64,000 nt of DNA from Albirhodobacter sp048262715 (lineage in GTDB: Bacteria > Pseudomonadota > Alphaproteobacteria > Rhodobacterales > Rhodobacteraceae): NCBI GenBank assembly GCA_048262715.1, contig JBLXEV010000011.1, positions 62,001 through 126,000 on the forward strand, written 5' to 3'. Below, piece by piece: positions 25,933 to 33,579 of the stretch (its first letter is position 1; each line of letters starts with the position of its first letter). The translations under genes and the position numbers were made by a program. Below the pieces are notes generated by a model. It was not told where the DNA came from and made no database searches. It was given only the letters and a program-made list of their open reading frames with translations.

Positions 25933-28218
25933 ATGACCCAGAAATTCACCGCAGCGCATTGGGGCGCTTATGAGGTTCAAGGCCCGCGGACGGCCCTCCA
26001 TCTCTCGCCGCTGTCGAGCGATCCGAACCCCTCGCGGATCGGGGCGGGCTGGCTGGACGCAATGCAAAACACCCAGACGCGCATTCTGCGCCCTGCGATC
26101 CGCAAAGGCTGGTTGCAAGGCCGCGACCGCGCGCGCGGCGGCGATGCGGAGTTTGTCGAACTGCCATGGGATGAGGCGCTGGATATCACCGCGCAGGAGC
26201 TTTCCCGCGTGATCGACACCCATGGCAACGGCGCAGTGTTCGCGGGGTCGTATGGTTGGGCGTCGGCGGGGCGGTTCCACCATGCGCAATCGCAACTGCG
26301 CCGATTCCTCAATACCGTGGGCGGCTTTGTCGGCGCGCGCGATACCTATTCGCACGCCGGCGCGGAGGTGATCTTCCCGCATATTACCGGCATGTCGAAT
26401 CGTCAGTTTCAGGATCAGATGACGAGCTGGCCGCTGATCGTGCAGCATTGCGAGACACTTCTCGCGTTTGGCGGGATCTCAAAACGCCCGAGCCAAATCG
26501 CTTCGGGCGGCACCTCTGCGCATCAAACGGAGGATTGGCTCGCAGCCGCAGTGGCAAAGGGCTGCAAGCTGGTGAATATCTCGCCGCTGCGCAGCGATAT
26601 GGCAGCGCATTTGGACGTGGATTGGATCGCGCCCCGCCCCAATACCGATACCGCGCTGATCCTTGCGCTTGCTTATGAGATCTTTCGCACGGGCCGCGCG
26701 GATCGGGCCTTCCTTGCGCGCTACACGAACGGGGCGGAGGCGTTTGAGACCTATGTGATGGGCGCGCAGGACGGCACGCCGAAAACACCCGACTGGGCCG
26801 CGCAGATCTGTGACATCCCCGCGCAGGTGATCCGCGACCTCGCAGACCGGATCAGCCGCACCAAGACGATGATCGCAATGGCATGGGGGATGCAGCGCGC
26901 GGATCGTGGCGAGATCACCCTCTGGGCAGGCCTCTCACTGGCGTGCCTGCTAGGGCAGATCGGACAGCCAGGCACCGGATTTGGATTTGGCTACGGCTCG
27001 AGCGAAACCGTCGGGCGGCCGAAACGCTGGATCGATTGGCCCTCGGTGCCGCAAGGCCGCAACCCTGTGCGAGATTTCATCCCCGTCGCGCGGATCGCCG
27101 ATATGCTGGAGACCCCGCGCGCGCCTTATCGCTACAATGGCGAGACGCGGGCCTATCCAGACGCGAAGATGGTCTGGTGGTCAGGCGGCAACCCGTTCCA
27201 TCATCACCAAGATCTTGCGCGGCTGGATCGGGTCTGGCGCGCCCCCGAGACAGTCGTGGTCATGGATCATAGCTGGACAGCCACTGCGCGCCGCGCCGAT
27301 ATCGTTTTGCCGACTACCTCGGCGTTGGAACGCAACGATCTAATGGTCAGCCGCCGTGATCCCGCCCTGATCTATATGTCCGCCGTGATCCCCCCAATCG
27401 GCGAGGCGCGTGACGATTTTGCTATCCTTGCGGGCCTCGCGCAGCGGATGGGCGTGGCGGAGGCCTTCACCGAGGGGCGGAATACGGAAGACTGGCTGCG
27501 CCATCTCTGGGCGGGCTGCCAAGAGTCCGCCGTCGCGCTTGGACACCCGCTGCCCGAGTTTGAGACGTTCAAAGCGGCGGGGATCGTCGAGATCCCTCAG
27601 GCGGAGGCACTGCGGATCCAGTTCGGGGAGTTCATCGCGGACCCCATCGCCCATCCGCTGGCGACGGTGAGCGGCAAGATCGAGATCGAGAGCGCGGCGA
27701 TTGCGCAGATGGATCTGGCCGATTGCCCCGCATTCCCGCGTTGGTCAGCGCCTGTTGAAGGGCTGGGCGATGCTTCCCCCGATCAGCTGCATCTGGTCTC
27801 CGGTCAACCCGATACCCGCCTGCATTCGCAAAATGACAGCGGCAGCGTGGCGCGCGCCTCAAAAATCCAAGGACGAGAGGCCTGCTGGCTGCATCCTGAC
27901 GCGGCGAAGCTGCGGGGGTTGCAAGCGGGCGATATCGTCCGGCTGGAAAGCCCGCGCGGGGCCTGCCTTGCGGGGCTGATCCTCTCGGAGGCGATGCGCC
28001 CCGATTGCGTCTCGCTGCCCACGGGCGCGTGGCTTGATCTACGTGAGATCGACGGTGAGCCGCTCTGTGTGCATGGCAACCCCAATATGCTGACGCTCGA
28101 CAAGGGATCAACCGAGTTGAGCCAAGGCAATATCGCACACACGACGCTGGTGCGTGTCACCAAATGGCAAAAACCCCTGCCCGAGATCCGCGTTCATAGC
28201 CAGCCGAAGCTGAGCTAA
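25933..28218 (+). CDS. bisC: molybdopterin oxidoreductase, biotin/DMSO sulfoxide reductase family
   Basis: A cytoplasmic molybdenum enzyme of 761 residues in the DMSO reductase family, nearest in layout to biotin sulfoxide reductase (BisC), TorA and DorA. No Tat signal and no N-terminal iron-sulfur cysteines are present, which fits BisC and argues against periplasmic TorA or DorA. FAGSYGWASAGRFHHAQ (about 102-118) carries the serine that ligates molybdenum. It could reduce biotin or methionine sulfoxide. GGAGG precedes the start by 9 bases. It stands alone, without a cytochrome or chaperone partner. The symbol is a family-level assignment. Confidence 0.82.
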   Translation: MTQKFTAAHWGAYEVQGPRTALHLSPLSSDPNPSRIGAGWLDAMQNTQTRILRPAIRKGWLQGRDRARGGDAEFVELPWDEALDITAQELSRVIDTHGNGAVFAGSYGWASAGRFHHAQSQLRRFLNTVGGFVGARDTYSHAGAEVIFPHITGMSNRQFQDQMTSWPLIVQHCETLLAFGGISKRPSQIASGGTSAHQTEDWLAAAVAKGCKLVNISPLRSDMAAHLDVDWIAPRPNTDTALILALAYEIFRTGRADRAFLARYTNGAEAFETYVMGAQDGTPKTPDWAAQICDIPAQVIRDLADRISRTKTMIAMAWGMQRADRGEITLWAGLSLACLLGQIGQPGTGFGFGYGSSETVGRPKRWIDWPSVPQGRNPVRDFIPVARIADMLETPRAPYRYNGETRAYPDAKMVWWSGGNPFHHHQDLARLDRVWRAPETVVVMDHSWTATARRADIVLPTTSALERNDLMVSRRDPALIYMSAVIPPIGEARDDFAILAGLAQRMGVAEAFTEGRNTEDWLRHLWAGCQESAVALGHPLPEFETFKAAGIVEIPQAEALRIQFGEFIADPIAHPLATVSGKIEIESAAIAQMDLADCPAFPRWSAPVEGLGDASPDQLHLVSGQPDTRLHSQNDSGSVARASKIQGREACWLHPDAAKLRGLQAGDIVRLESPRGACLAGLILSEAMRPDCVSLPTGAWLDLREIDGEPLCVHGNPNMLTLDKGSTELSQGNIAHTTLVRVTKWQKPLPEIRVHSQPKLS

Positions 28219-28223
28219 GCCCT

Positions 28224-28832
28224 TCACCCATCCGCCAGCACCTCGGCGACGCGGGCTCGTAAGGCGGGGATCACCTCCGCTTCGAACCACGGGTTCTTGC
28301 GCACCCAGCCTGCGTTGCGTGGACTAGGATGCGGCAACAGCACGCGGCGGGGCCAATAGGCGCGCCACTCCTGGACTGTCTGTGTCAGTGGCGCGCCGAG
28401 CGTCTCGGGCAGGTGCCACGCCTGCGCATAGCGCCCGAGCACGATCGTCAGCCGCACGCCCCCCAGCGCCGCCATCACACGGCCCCGCCAGAGCGGCGCA
28501 CATTCCGCGCGCGGCGGCAAATCGCCCGAGCGCCCCGTGCCGCGAGTCGCCGTGCCGGGAAAACAGAACCCCATCGGCACCACCGCAACCAGATCGGGAT
28601 CGCGGAACCTGTCCTCCTTCAACCCCAGCCAGTTTCGGAGCCGTACACCCGACGCATCATCAAACACCCGCCCTGCGAGATGGGTGCGACGCCCCGGCGC
28701 CTGCCCCGCGATCAAGATTCGCGCCTTCGCGCCGATTTGGAACAGCGGCAATGGCCCGAGCGGAAGATCGGCACAGGCGTGACAGGCGGAGATCTCCGCG
28801 CGCAGCTGCGCAAGGGGTGTCGCATCGGTCAT
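28224..28832 (-). CDS. uracil-DNA glycosylase family protein
   Basis: A DNA-repair-type fold of 202 residues. Motif A is GQAPGRRTH (about 44-52) and motif B is HPSPRN near the C-terminus, both typical of the UDG superfamily. An N-terminal CHAC pair is present, but the other two cysteines of the iron-sulfur class (families 4 and 5) are not evident, so it may lack a cluster. The start at 28832 gives the family length; a longer frame begins at 28907. It is convergent with the bisC-like gene, with only 5 bases between stops. Confidence 0.8.
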   Translation of the reverse strand: MTDATPLAQLRAEISACHACADLPLGPLPLFQIGAKARILIAGQAPGRRTHLAGRVFDDASGVRLRNWLGLKEDRFRDPDLVAVVPMGFCFPGTATRGTGRSGDLPPRAECAPLWRGRVMAALGGVRLTIVLGRYAQAWHLPETLGAPLTQTVQEWRAYWPRRVLLPHPSPRNAGWVRKNPWFEAEVIPALRARVAEVLADG

Positions 28833-28918
28833 CTGGTTCAGCCTGCCGCAAAAGGTCGCTGTGGGGGAGAATAGCAGCCCTACGACGGGCGCGAAACGGT
28901 CTGTCATCCGCGTACAGT

Positions 28919-28950
28919 AAAACGCCCGCCAAGCACGAGCTTGACGGGCG
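28919..28950 (-). terminator. terminator of dps
   Basis: On the minus strand a stem of CGCCCG and CAAG against CTTG and CGGGCG, with a six-base loop, is followed by TTTT. It lies about 50 bases after the dps stop codon. Confidence 0.8.
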
Positions 28951-28997
28951 GACAGTCATACGGTGGTGTTGGCACAGGCGTGCCAGCGCCAAGGCGT

Positions 28998-29486
28998 TTA
29001 GGCTGCGAGTGAACGCAGCATCCAAGCGGCCTTCTCATGCACGCCAGAACGCGCGGTCGCCAGATCGGCGGTGACAATATCACGGTGCTCATCGGCAATT
29101 TCCGCCAGATCATGCATTTGGCGCGCCAGATCGGCGTGGCCTTCAGCCAGCGCTTCGACCATCTCACGGGCGGACGGTTTCGAGACAGCAGCCCCGGCCT
29201 TGCCCACGAGCGTATCAGCACCCATCGGGGTCAGCGCCCCAAGCGCGCGGACTCGCTCGGCCAGAACGTCAGTCGCCTCGAACAGCTCAGTATACTGAGC
29301 CTCGGTGAGCATATGAATCGAGTAGAACATCGGTCCTTCGATGTTCCAATGTGTGATATGGGTGTCGATCAACAACCGATAGGTCGCGCTCAAGGTTTTG
29401 CTCAGCGCATCGGCCACTTTCTTCGGGGCTTTCACGCCTGTCGAGACTTTCTCTGTCGTAGCAACGGTGGTCAGAATATCAGCCAT
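28998..29486 (-). CDS. dps: Dps-family DNA-binding ferritin
   Basis: Stores iron and protects DNA during starvation or oxidative stress as a dodecamer. Its 162 residues contain the signature THWNIEGPMFYSIHMLTE, with ferroxidase His46 and His58, and Asp73 and Glu77 in EATDVLAERV. The lysine-containing N-terminus (TEKVSTGVKAPKK) could bind DNA. It has its own terminator and a promoter of the GGAAC-N16-TGTT form upstream, consistent with general-stress control. Confidence 0.93.
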   Translation of the reverse strand: MADILTTVATTEKVSTGVKAPKKVADALSKTLSATYRLLIDTHITHWNIEGPMFYSIHMLTEAQYTELFEATDVLAERVRALGALTPMGADTLVGKAGAAVSKPSAREMVEALAEGHADLARQMHDLAEIADEHRDIVTADLATARSGVHEKAAWMLRSLAA

Positions 29487-29558
29487 CTGTTGTATCCTTT
29501 CTTAACAGTGTGCGCAGGCCTCTCGGCAATTGCCGTGCGCCGCGCACTTCACCAAATC

Positions 29559-29583
29559 AACACTTCAGGACGCGACAGGTTCC
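29559..29583 (-). promoter_or_regulatory. EcfG-type promoter upstream of dps
   Basis: On the minus strand GGAAC (29579-29583) and TGTT (29559-29562) are 16 bases apart, one mismatch from GGAAC-N16-CGTT. It lies about 70 bases upstream of the dps start. Confidence 0.55.
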
Positions 29584-29633
29584 GAATTTTACGAAAAAAG
29601 TCCTCACAAGTATTTGATATAAATCAAAAATAT

Positions 29634-29657
29634 AAAAAAACGCGCCCGAAGGCGCGC
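29634..29657 (-). terminator. terminator of the DUF1328 gene
   Basis: CGCGCC (29641-29646) and GGCGCG (29651-29656) enclose a CGAA (minus strand TTCG) tetraloop, with seven T on the minus strand after the stem and TTTT on the plus side. It can act in both directions. Confidence 0.8.
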
Positions 29658-29693
29658 TTTTATTCCTCTCAAACTAATTTGAGAGTTTTGCCG

Positions 29694-29867
29694 TTATACA
29701 GGCGGTTTGCCGCGCAGAGCACGTGCAATCATCGCGACAACGAACAGGACAAGGAAAATGAAGAACAAGATCTGCGCGATCCCTGCCGAGGCGCTCGCAA
29801 GACCGCCAAAACCGAAGACTGCCGCAATCAATGCGACCACAAGAAAAGTCAAAGCCCAACCAAGCAT
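29694..29867 (-). CDS. DUF1328 small membrane protein (YtjA family)
   Basis: A 57-residue protein of two transmembrane helices (LGWALTFLVVALIAAVFGFGG and IAQILFFIFLVLFVVAMIA) with a short basic tail ending in GKPPV, the standard DUF1328/YtjA form. Function is unknown, but family members are stress-induced in several bacteria. ATG 29867 is preceded by GGAGAGTATC; an in-frame ATG four codons upstream overlaps that ribosome-binding site. It has its own EcfG-type promoter and terminator. Confidence 0.88.
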   Translation of the reverse strand: MLGWALTFLVVALIAAVFGFGGLASASAGIAQILFFIFLVLFVVAMIARALRGKPPV

Positions 29868-29948
29868 GATACTCTCCATCTGTTGAGTTACGCGCCGTAA
29901 ACGGGGGCGCTGGGGGGAGCGTCACATTCGACGCCCGATTGATAGAAC

Positions 29949-29973
29949 AACGCCGACCCCGCAATTTGGTTCC
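29949..29973 (-). promoter_or_regulatory. EcfG-type promoter of the DUF1328 gene
   Basis: On the minus strand GGAAC (29969-29973) and CGTT (29949-29952) are separated by exactly 16 bases, a perfect match to the alphaproteobacterial general stress form. The gene starts 82 bases downstream. Confidence 0.7.
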
Positions 29974-30133
29974 GCCCGATTTGCGCGCATCAGCCAATGC
30001 ATTCATCTCGACAGGGTTGAAACCATTTGTCTCGAGAGTGAAAACAGGGAGAGAGGGGTAGCGACCCGTCGCGACAGCTTTAAGTGATGCTCCACGCCAA
30101 GAGCGCGCGGAACGGCGGCGTAAATTCGCCCCT

Positions 30134-30159
30134 GAAACTCTGTAAAGAAACTCTGTAAA
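30134..30159 (+). repeat. tandem 13-base repeat
   Basis: GAAACTCTGTAAA occurs twice with no gap (30134-30146 and 30147-30159) and is followed by GGAG, in the control region upstream of the DUF883 gene. Confidence 0.8.
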
Positions 30160-30237
30160 GGAGTCCGGTGCGACCGCATGACGTCAGCTGAGCCGCGTCT
30201 GCCCGAGAAAAATCCGCGCGCCTTTTCGTGCAACACG

Positions 30238-30262
30238 GGAACCAATCACCATCTCCGGCGTT
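30238..30262 (+). promoter_or_regulatory. EcfG-type promoter of the DUF883 operon
   Basis: GGAAC (30238-30242), 16 bases, CGTT (30259-30262). A start near 30269 gives a leader of about 75 bases to the DUF883 gene. Confidence 0.7.
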
Positions 30263-30344
30263 GTACTCACAATCGCTGAACAGGACAGTCCGGCCGTCAA
30301 ATGCCGCACAGACCCACCTCAGCTCAATCGTTAGGAGACCTTAA

Positions 30345-30713
30345 ATGGCACAATCTGCTTCCACCCGCCTGAAAGACGTAAGCGCAACGGATACCGCCGA
30401 TATCGAGGCACAACTCGCGGCGCTCAAGAGCGACATTTCCGGCCTGACCAAGGCACTCGCGGACTACGGCCAAGCACAGAGCAAGACGCTGTCTGAAGTG
30501 GCCGCAACCACGGCGGCGAATGCGAAAGCTTCCGGGGAAGACGCCGCGCGCCGCGCGGCTCAAAAAGCCGACGAGGCCTATCACCTTGCACGCGACAAAG
30601 CTGGTGAAGCCTATGCGAAAACCGAAGATTCAGTTCGCCAGAACCCCGCAGCCGCTGTTGGCATCGCCGCAGGTATCGGCTTCCTCGCTGGCCTGTTGAC
30701 GGCGCGGAGGTAA
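30345..30713 (+). CDS. DUF883 protein (ElaB/YqjD family)
   Basis: A 122-residue protein with a long Ala-rich amphipathic helical region (residues 15-95, heptad-like, likely coiled coil) and a C-terminal hydrophobic anchor (AVGIAAGIGFLAGLLTARR). This matches ElaB/YqjD/YgaM, tail-anchored inner-membrane proteins tied to stationary-phase stress and, in E. coli, to ribosome binding. A strong AGGAG site precedes it. It is followed without a gap by a YqjE-like gene, the same order as yqjD-yqjE. Confidence 0.87.
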   Translation: MAQSASTRLKDVSATDTADIEAQLAALKSDISGLTKALADYGQAQSKTLSEVAATTAANAKASGEDAARRAAQKADEAYHLARDKAGEAYAKTEDSVRQNPAAAVGIAAGIGFLAGLLTARR

Positions 30714-31055
30714 GTGGTGCTGGGCGCGATTGAGCACCGCCTCGCCCGCGCGGCACAGCGCTCTGCCCTCGCGGGGGTGGGAACGCTGCTCGCGCTGGTC
30801 GGGCTCGGGTTTATGACGGTAGCTGGTTGGCTTGTGCTGGAGGAGTTGCGCGACGCGACGTTCGCGGCGCTCGTCTTGGGGCTGGTGTATCTTGGCCTCG
30901 GGATTATTGCCGTGGCCTGCGCCTTCTCGCGCCCCACGCCGCCGCCCCCGCCGCAAGTTCAACCGAACCCGATGGCTGCGCTGTTCCCCGCCTTCATGGC
31001 AGGGTTTGAGCAAGGCCGCGACATGCGCGCGCCCCGCCGTGCAGACCGCCCCTGA
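30714..31055 (+). CDS. YqjE-like membrane protein (putative holin-superfamily)
   Basis: A 113-residue protein with two hydrophobic helices (GVGTLLALVGLGFMTVAGWL and FAALVLGLVYLGLGIIAVACAF) and a Pro-rich tail. It starts with GTG directly after the DUF883 stop; a second GTG three bases later is better spaced from the GGAGG site. Position and topology match YqjE (DUF1469), though sequence alone is weak. It ends 70 bases before a terminator. Confidence 0.72.
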   Translation: MVLGAIEHRLARAAQRSALAGVGTLLALVGLGFMTVAGWLVLEELRDATFAALVLGLVYLGLGIIAVACAFSRPTPPPPPQVQPNPMAALFPAFMAGFEQGRDMRAPRRADRP

Positions 31056-31126
31056 GCGGCCCCCCTTCCCTCGCACGTTCAGATGCGCGGGAAAGACTAT
31101 TCCGACTTTCCTCTCTCCCCGACTTC

Positions 31127-31156
31127 ACCGTGTCCTGAAAAGGGCACGGTTTTTTT
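31127..31156 (+). terminator. terminator of the DUF883 operon
   Basis: ACCGTGTCC (31127-31135) pairs with GGGCACGGT (31142-31150), including one G-U pair, and is followed by six or more T. Confidence 0.87.
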
Positions 31157-31267
31157 GTGGCGCGAGAGAGGAAAGATGACAGAGGGCTCGCCAGCACAGT
31201 CAAATACCAACGCCAGAAAGCCAAACTCGGCTCAGCACCATTTCACAGATATCGTGGGGAGTAAAAA

Positions 31268-31343
31268 TGGTGCCCGAAGGCGGACTTGAACCACCGACAC
31301 GCGGATTTTCAATCCGCTGCTCTACCAACTGAGCTATTCGGGC
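31268..31343 (-). tRNA. tRNA-Phe (anticodon GAA)
   Basis: A complete 76-base cloverleaf on the minus strand: acceptor GCCCGAA/TTCGGGC, D-stem GCTC/GAGC, anticodon loop TTGAAAA between GCGGA and TCCGC, T-loop TTCAAGT between GGTGG and CCGCC, discriminator A and encoded CCA. It lies downstream of yacG on the same strand. Confidence 0.97.
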
Positions 31344-31491
31344 ACCGGGGATGATAAGCTCATCCGGCTTGGTGTGGCGTATTTAGACGAGGCGGATGGG
31401 GCTGTCCAGAGGGATTTCATGATTTTTTCGCCCAACGGCAAATATCGTGAAATTTTGCAATGATTTCAGATACGCGCGCGCCCTGATCGGG

Positions 31492-31668
31492 TTACGATTC
31501 CCCGTCATAACCCTCAATGCGGCCCGCCAGTTCTTCCTCTTCCAAGGCCTCGCCCGGGATCACATAGGAGCCCTTGAGCCATTTCGCCAAATCCACATCC
31601 GCGCAGCGTTTTGAGCAGAACGGGCGATATTTCGCGTCGGTCTCTTTTTTGCAGATCGGGCAGCTCAT
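31492..31668 (-). CDS. yacG: YacG-type zinc-binding DNA gyrase inhibitor
   Basis: A 58-residue zinc-ribbon protein. The motif CPIC (residues 3-6) and the pair in FCSKRC (17-22) supply four cysteines for one zinc, followed by DLAKWLKGSYVIPGE, the family core. In E. coli YacG binds GyrB and blocks gyrase. The C-terminus is acidic (EEEEL). The ATG overlaps the stop of the RNase E/G gene by 4 bases, so it is translationally coupled. Confidence 0.9.
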   Translation of the reverse strand: MSCPICKKETDAKYRPFCSKRCADVDLAKWLKGSYVIPGEALEEEELAGRIEGYDGES

Positions 31669-32705
31669 TGCGGCTCCATCAAAGTGGTCAGCGCAATCCG
31701 GTCGCGCTTGCGTTGCAGCTCATAATTGCCCAGCGGCGTCCAGCCCGCAAGGCTGGTCTCGGCGGCCTCGCCTTTAAACGCGCCGCGCAATTGCTGTTCC
31801 AAAATTGCGCGGTCTTTCTTCGGCATCGGCGCGAAATCGATCACCAATTGCCCGCCCAAACCGCGCAGGCGGAGTTGGCGCGGCAGGTCGCGCGCGGCGG
31901 CGATATTCGCCTTCAGCGCAGCGGCGGGCGAGGTATCATTGCCGGTGTTCACATCAATCGCAATCAACGCGCGCGTCGGCTCGATCATCATATGACCACC
32001 ACCTGAGAGCTCCACCCGTGGCTGGCACAGCGCCTCAACGGCCTCCAGCACGCCGTGCTCCTCCATATCGCCTGTCACGACCTCATCAGGCACCGGATCG
32101 GCCCATTCACGCCATGCCGCCTCATGCGGGGCTGGCGCATCGACGAGCAGCTCTGGGCCGCCCTCAAGATCCTGCGTCACCGCTTCGGCCAAGGCGCGCA
32201 TCGCGGTGATATCCTCGGAAATCTCCGCCGTCTCCGCCGCTTCACAGGCCGAGCGCACGATCAGCCCCATCTCGGAGCCTTCCATCGCAGCATCTGCCAG
32301 AGCGGACAGCTCCTCGCGGATTTCCTCATCCCGGATCCGGCGCGAGATATTACGCCCCGGCGCGCCCGGCGTGACGATGCAATAGCGCGATTTGAACAAG
32401 AGCCGCAGTGAGACCGGATAGGCCTTGCCCGCCTCTGCCCCGCCAGTGATCTGGCAGATCACTGTCTGCCCCGGACGCAGGCCTTTGACTTCGCGCAAGA
32501 ACCCTTTCGCGCCATCAGGCAGGCGCACGAAGACACCGCCCTGCCCTTTCATCTGCCGATCCACCACACCACGGCAGATGGCCAAGGGCGCAAGCGCGAC
32601 CGTATCGGAGGCATCAATCAGCAGATCTTCCAACTGACCATCCACCATCAAAGCCGCAGCCTCGCGCCCCGAAAGCGCGCCCAGGATGACAACACGTCCT
32701 TGCAT
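31665..32705 (-). CDS. short RNase E/G-family protein
   Basis: Endoribonuclease-type protein of 346 residues, against about 490 for RNase G. An S1-like region sits near residues 35-110 (GGVFVRLPDGAKGFLREVKGL). The DNase I-like catalytic core keeps both magnesium aspartates, in LIAIDVNTG and QLVIDFAPM. The chain ends with LQRKRDR shortly after the core. The zinc-link region (CPxC) and small domain needed for tetramers in RNase E are missing. ATG 32705 follows GAGGAAT. It sits between maf and yacG, the usual alphaproteobacterial place. Confidence 0.85.
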   Translation of the reverse strand: MQGRVVILGALSGREAAALMVDGQLEDLLIDASDTVALAPLAICRGVVDRQMKGQGGVFVRLPDGAKGFLREVKGLRPGQTVICQITGGAEAGKAYPVSLRLLFKSRYCIVTPGAPGRNISRRIRDEEIREELSALADAAMEGSEMGLIVRSACEAAETAEISEDITAMRALAEAVTQDLEGGPELLVDAPAPHEAAWREWADPVPDEVVTGDMEEHGVLEAVEALCQPRVELSGGGHMMIEPTRALIAIDVNTGNDTSPAAALKANIAAARDLPRQLRLRGLGGQLVIDFAPMPKKDRAILEQQLRGAFKGEAAETSLAGWTPLGNYELQRKRDRIALTTLMEPQ

Positions 32706-32709
32706 ATTT

Positions 32710-33285
32710 TTATTCCTCAAAGGTCGGATGGATCCCGAAGGAGCCGAGCAGCGTCGAAGTTTCTGCCAAAGGCAGCCCTACAACGCCGGTAAACGAGCCT
32801 TGGACCCATGACGCGAATGCGCCCGCGCGGCCCTGAATAGCATAGCCCCCCGCCTTCCCTTCCCATTCGCGAGAGGCGAGATAGCCGTTCACGTCGGAAT
32901 TCGAGAGGGGGCGGAATTTCACGATTGTGTCCACGAGACGGCTCCGAACCGTCTCGCCTTGGCGCACAACAACAGCCGTCAGCACATGATGCCGACGACC
33001 AGACAGCAGCCAGAGAAACTCGGCCGCTTCTTTTTCATTTTCGGGTTTTCCCAAAATCCGGCGCCCGCAGGTCACCGTTGTATCGGCGCAGAGCACAACT
33101 TCATCTGCGCTGCTCTCAATCGCCGCCGATTTTTCCCGTGCGATGCGCAGAACATAGTCGCGCGGCGCTTCGCCTTTCTTGGGATCCTCGTTGATATCAG
33201 GCACGCGAACAGCCTCAGGCGTGAGCCCGAGCTGCGCAATCAGCTCCCGACGGCGGGGGCTTGCCGATCCGAGGATCAGCTTCAC
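32710..33285 (-). CDS. maf: Maf-like nucleoside triphosphate pyrophosphatase
   Basis: A 191-residue house-cleaning hydrolase of non-canonical nucleotides. The N-terminus LILGSASPRRRELIAQLG is the Maf signature (SxSPRR), and VLCADTTVTCGRRILGKPEN supplies the metal-binding acidic residue. YAIQGRAGAF near the C-terminus completes the site. It overlaps infA by 4 bases and lies 4 bases from the RNase E/G start. Confidence 0.94.
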   Translation of the reverse strand: MKLILGSASPRRRELIAQLGLTPEAVRVPDINEDPKKGEAPRDYVLRIAREKSAAIESSADEVVLCADTTVTCGRRILGKPENEKEAAEFLWLLSGRRHHVLTAVVVRQGETVRSRLVDTIVKFRPLSNSDVNGYLASREWEGKAGGYAIQGRAGAFASWVQGSFTGVVGLPLAETSTLLGSFGIHPTFEE

Positions 33286-33500
33286 TTGAAGCGGTAGTTG
33301 ATGCGGCCTTTGGACAGGTCGTATGTGTTCATTTCAACCTGAACTTTATCGCCTGCGAGAACGCGGATGCGGTTTTTCCGCATCTTTCCTGCCATATGCG
33401 CGATGATCTCATGGCCATTTTCTAGCTCGACCCTGAACGTCGCATTGGGCAGGAGTTCCTTCACTACGCCGGGGAATTCGAGCATTTCTTCCTTGGCCAT
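33282..33500 (-). CDS. infA: translation initiation factor IF-1
   Basis: A 72-residue OB-fold protein that blocks the ribosomal A site during initiation. The sequence MAKEEMLEFPGVVKELLPNA and later AGKMRKNRIRVLAGDKV are diagnostic. The frame is open to 33671, but only ATG 33500 gives the conserved N-terminus, preceded by AAGGAGTGACC. The overlap with maf suggests an infA-maf-RNase E/G-yacG operon. Confidence 0.97.
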   Translation of the reverse strand: MAKEEMLEFPGVVKELLPNATFRVELENGHEIIAHMAGKMRKNRIRVLAGDKVQVEMNTYDLSKGRINYRFK

Positions 33501-33579
33501 GGTCACTCCTTCATTTACCACCCGCGAGTCGCGGGCGCGGGATAGATGCGCCGGGAACCGGCAAATTTCAAGCACAGAG

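Larger units (their letters stand above)
29880..30344. other. 465-base divergent control region, no gene seen
   Basis: Lies between the divergent DUF1328 and DUF883 genes. It holds the two EcfG-type promoters listed separately and a tandem 13-base repeat. One 80-codon minus frame (30003-30245) has no recognisable domain, covers one of the promoters and is probably not translated. Confidence 0.6.

Noticed and set aside
30003..30245. 80-codon minus frame in the stress control region
   Set aside because: No domain or clear ribosome-binding site, and it covers an EcfG-type promoter.
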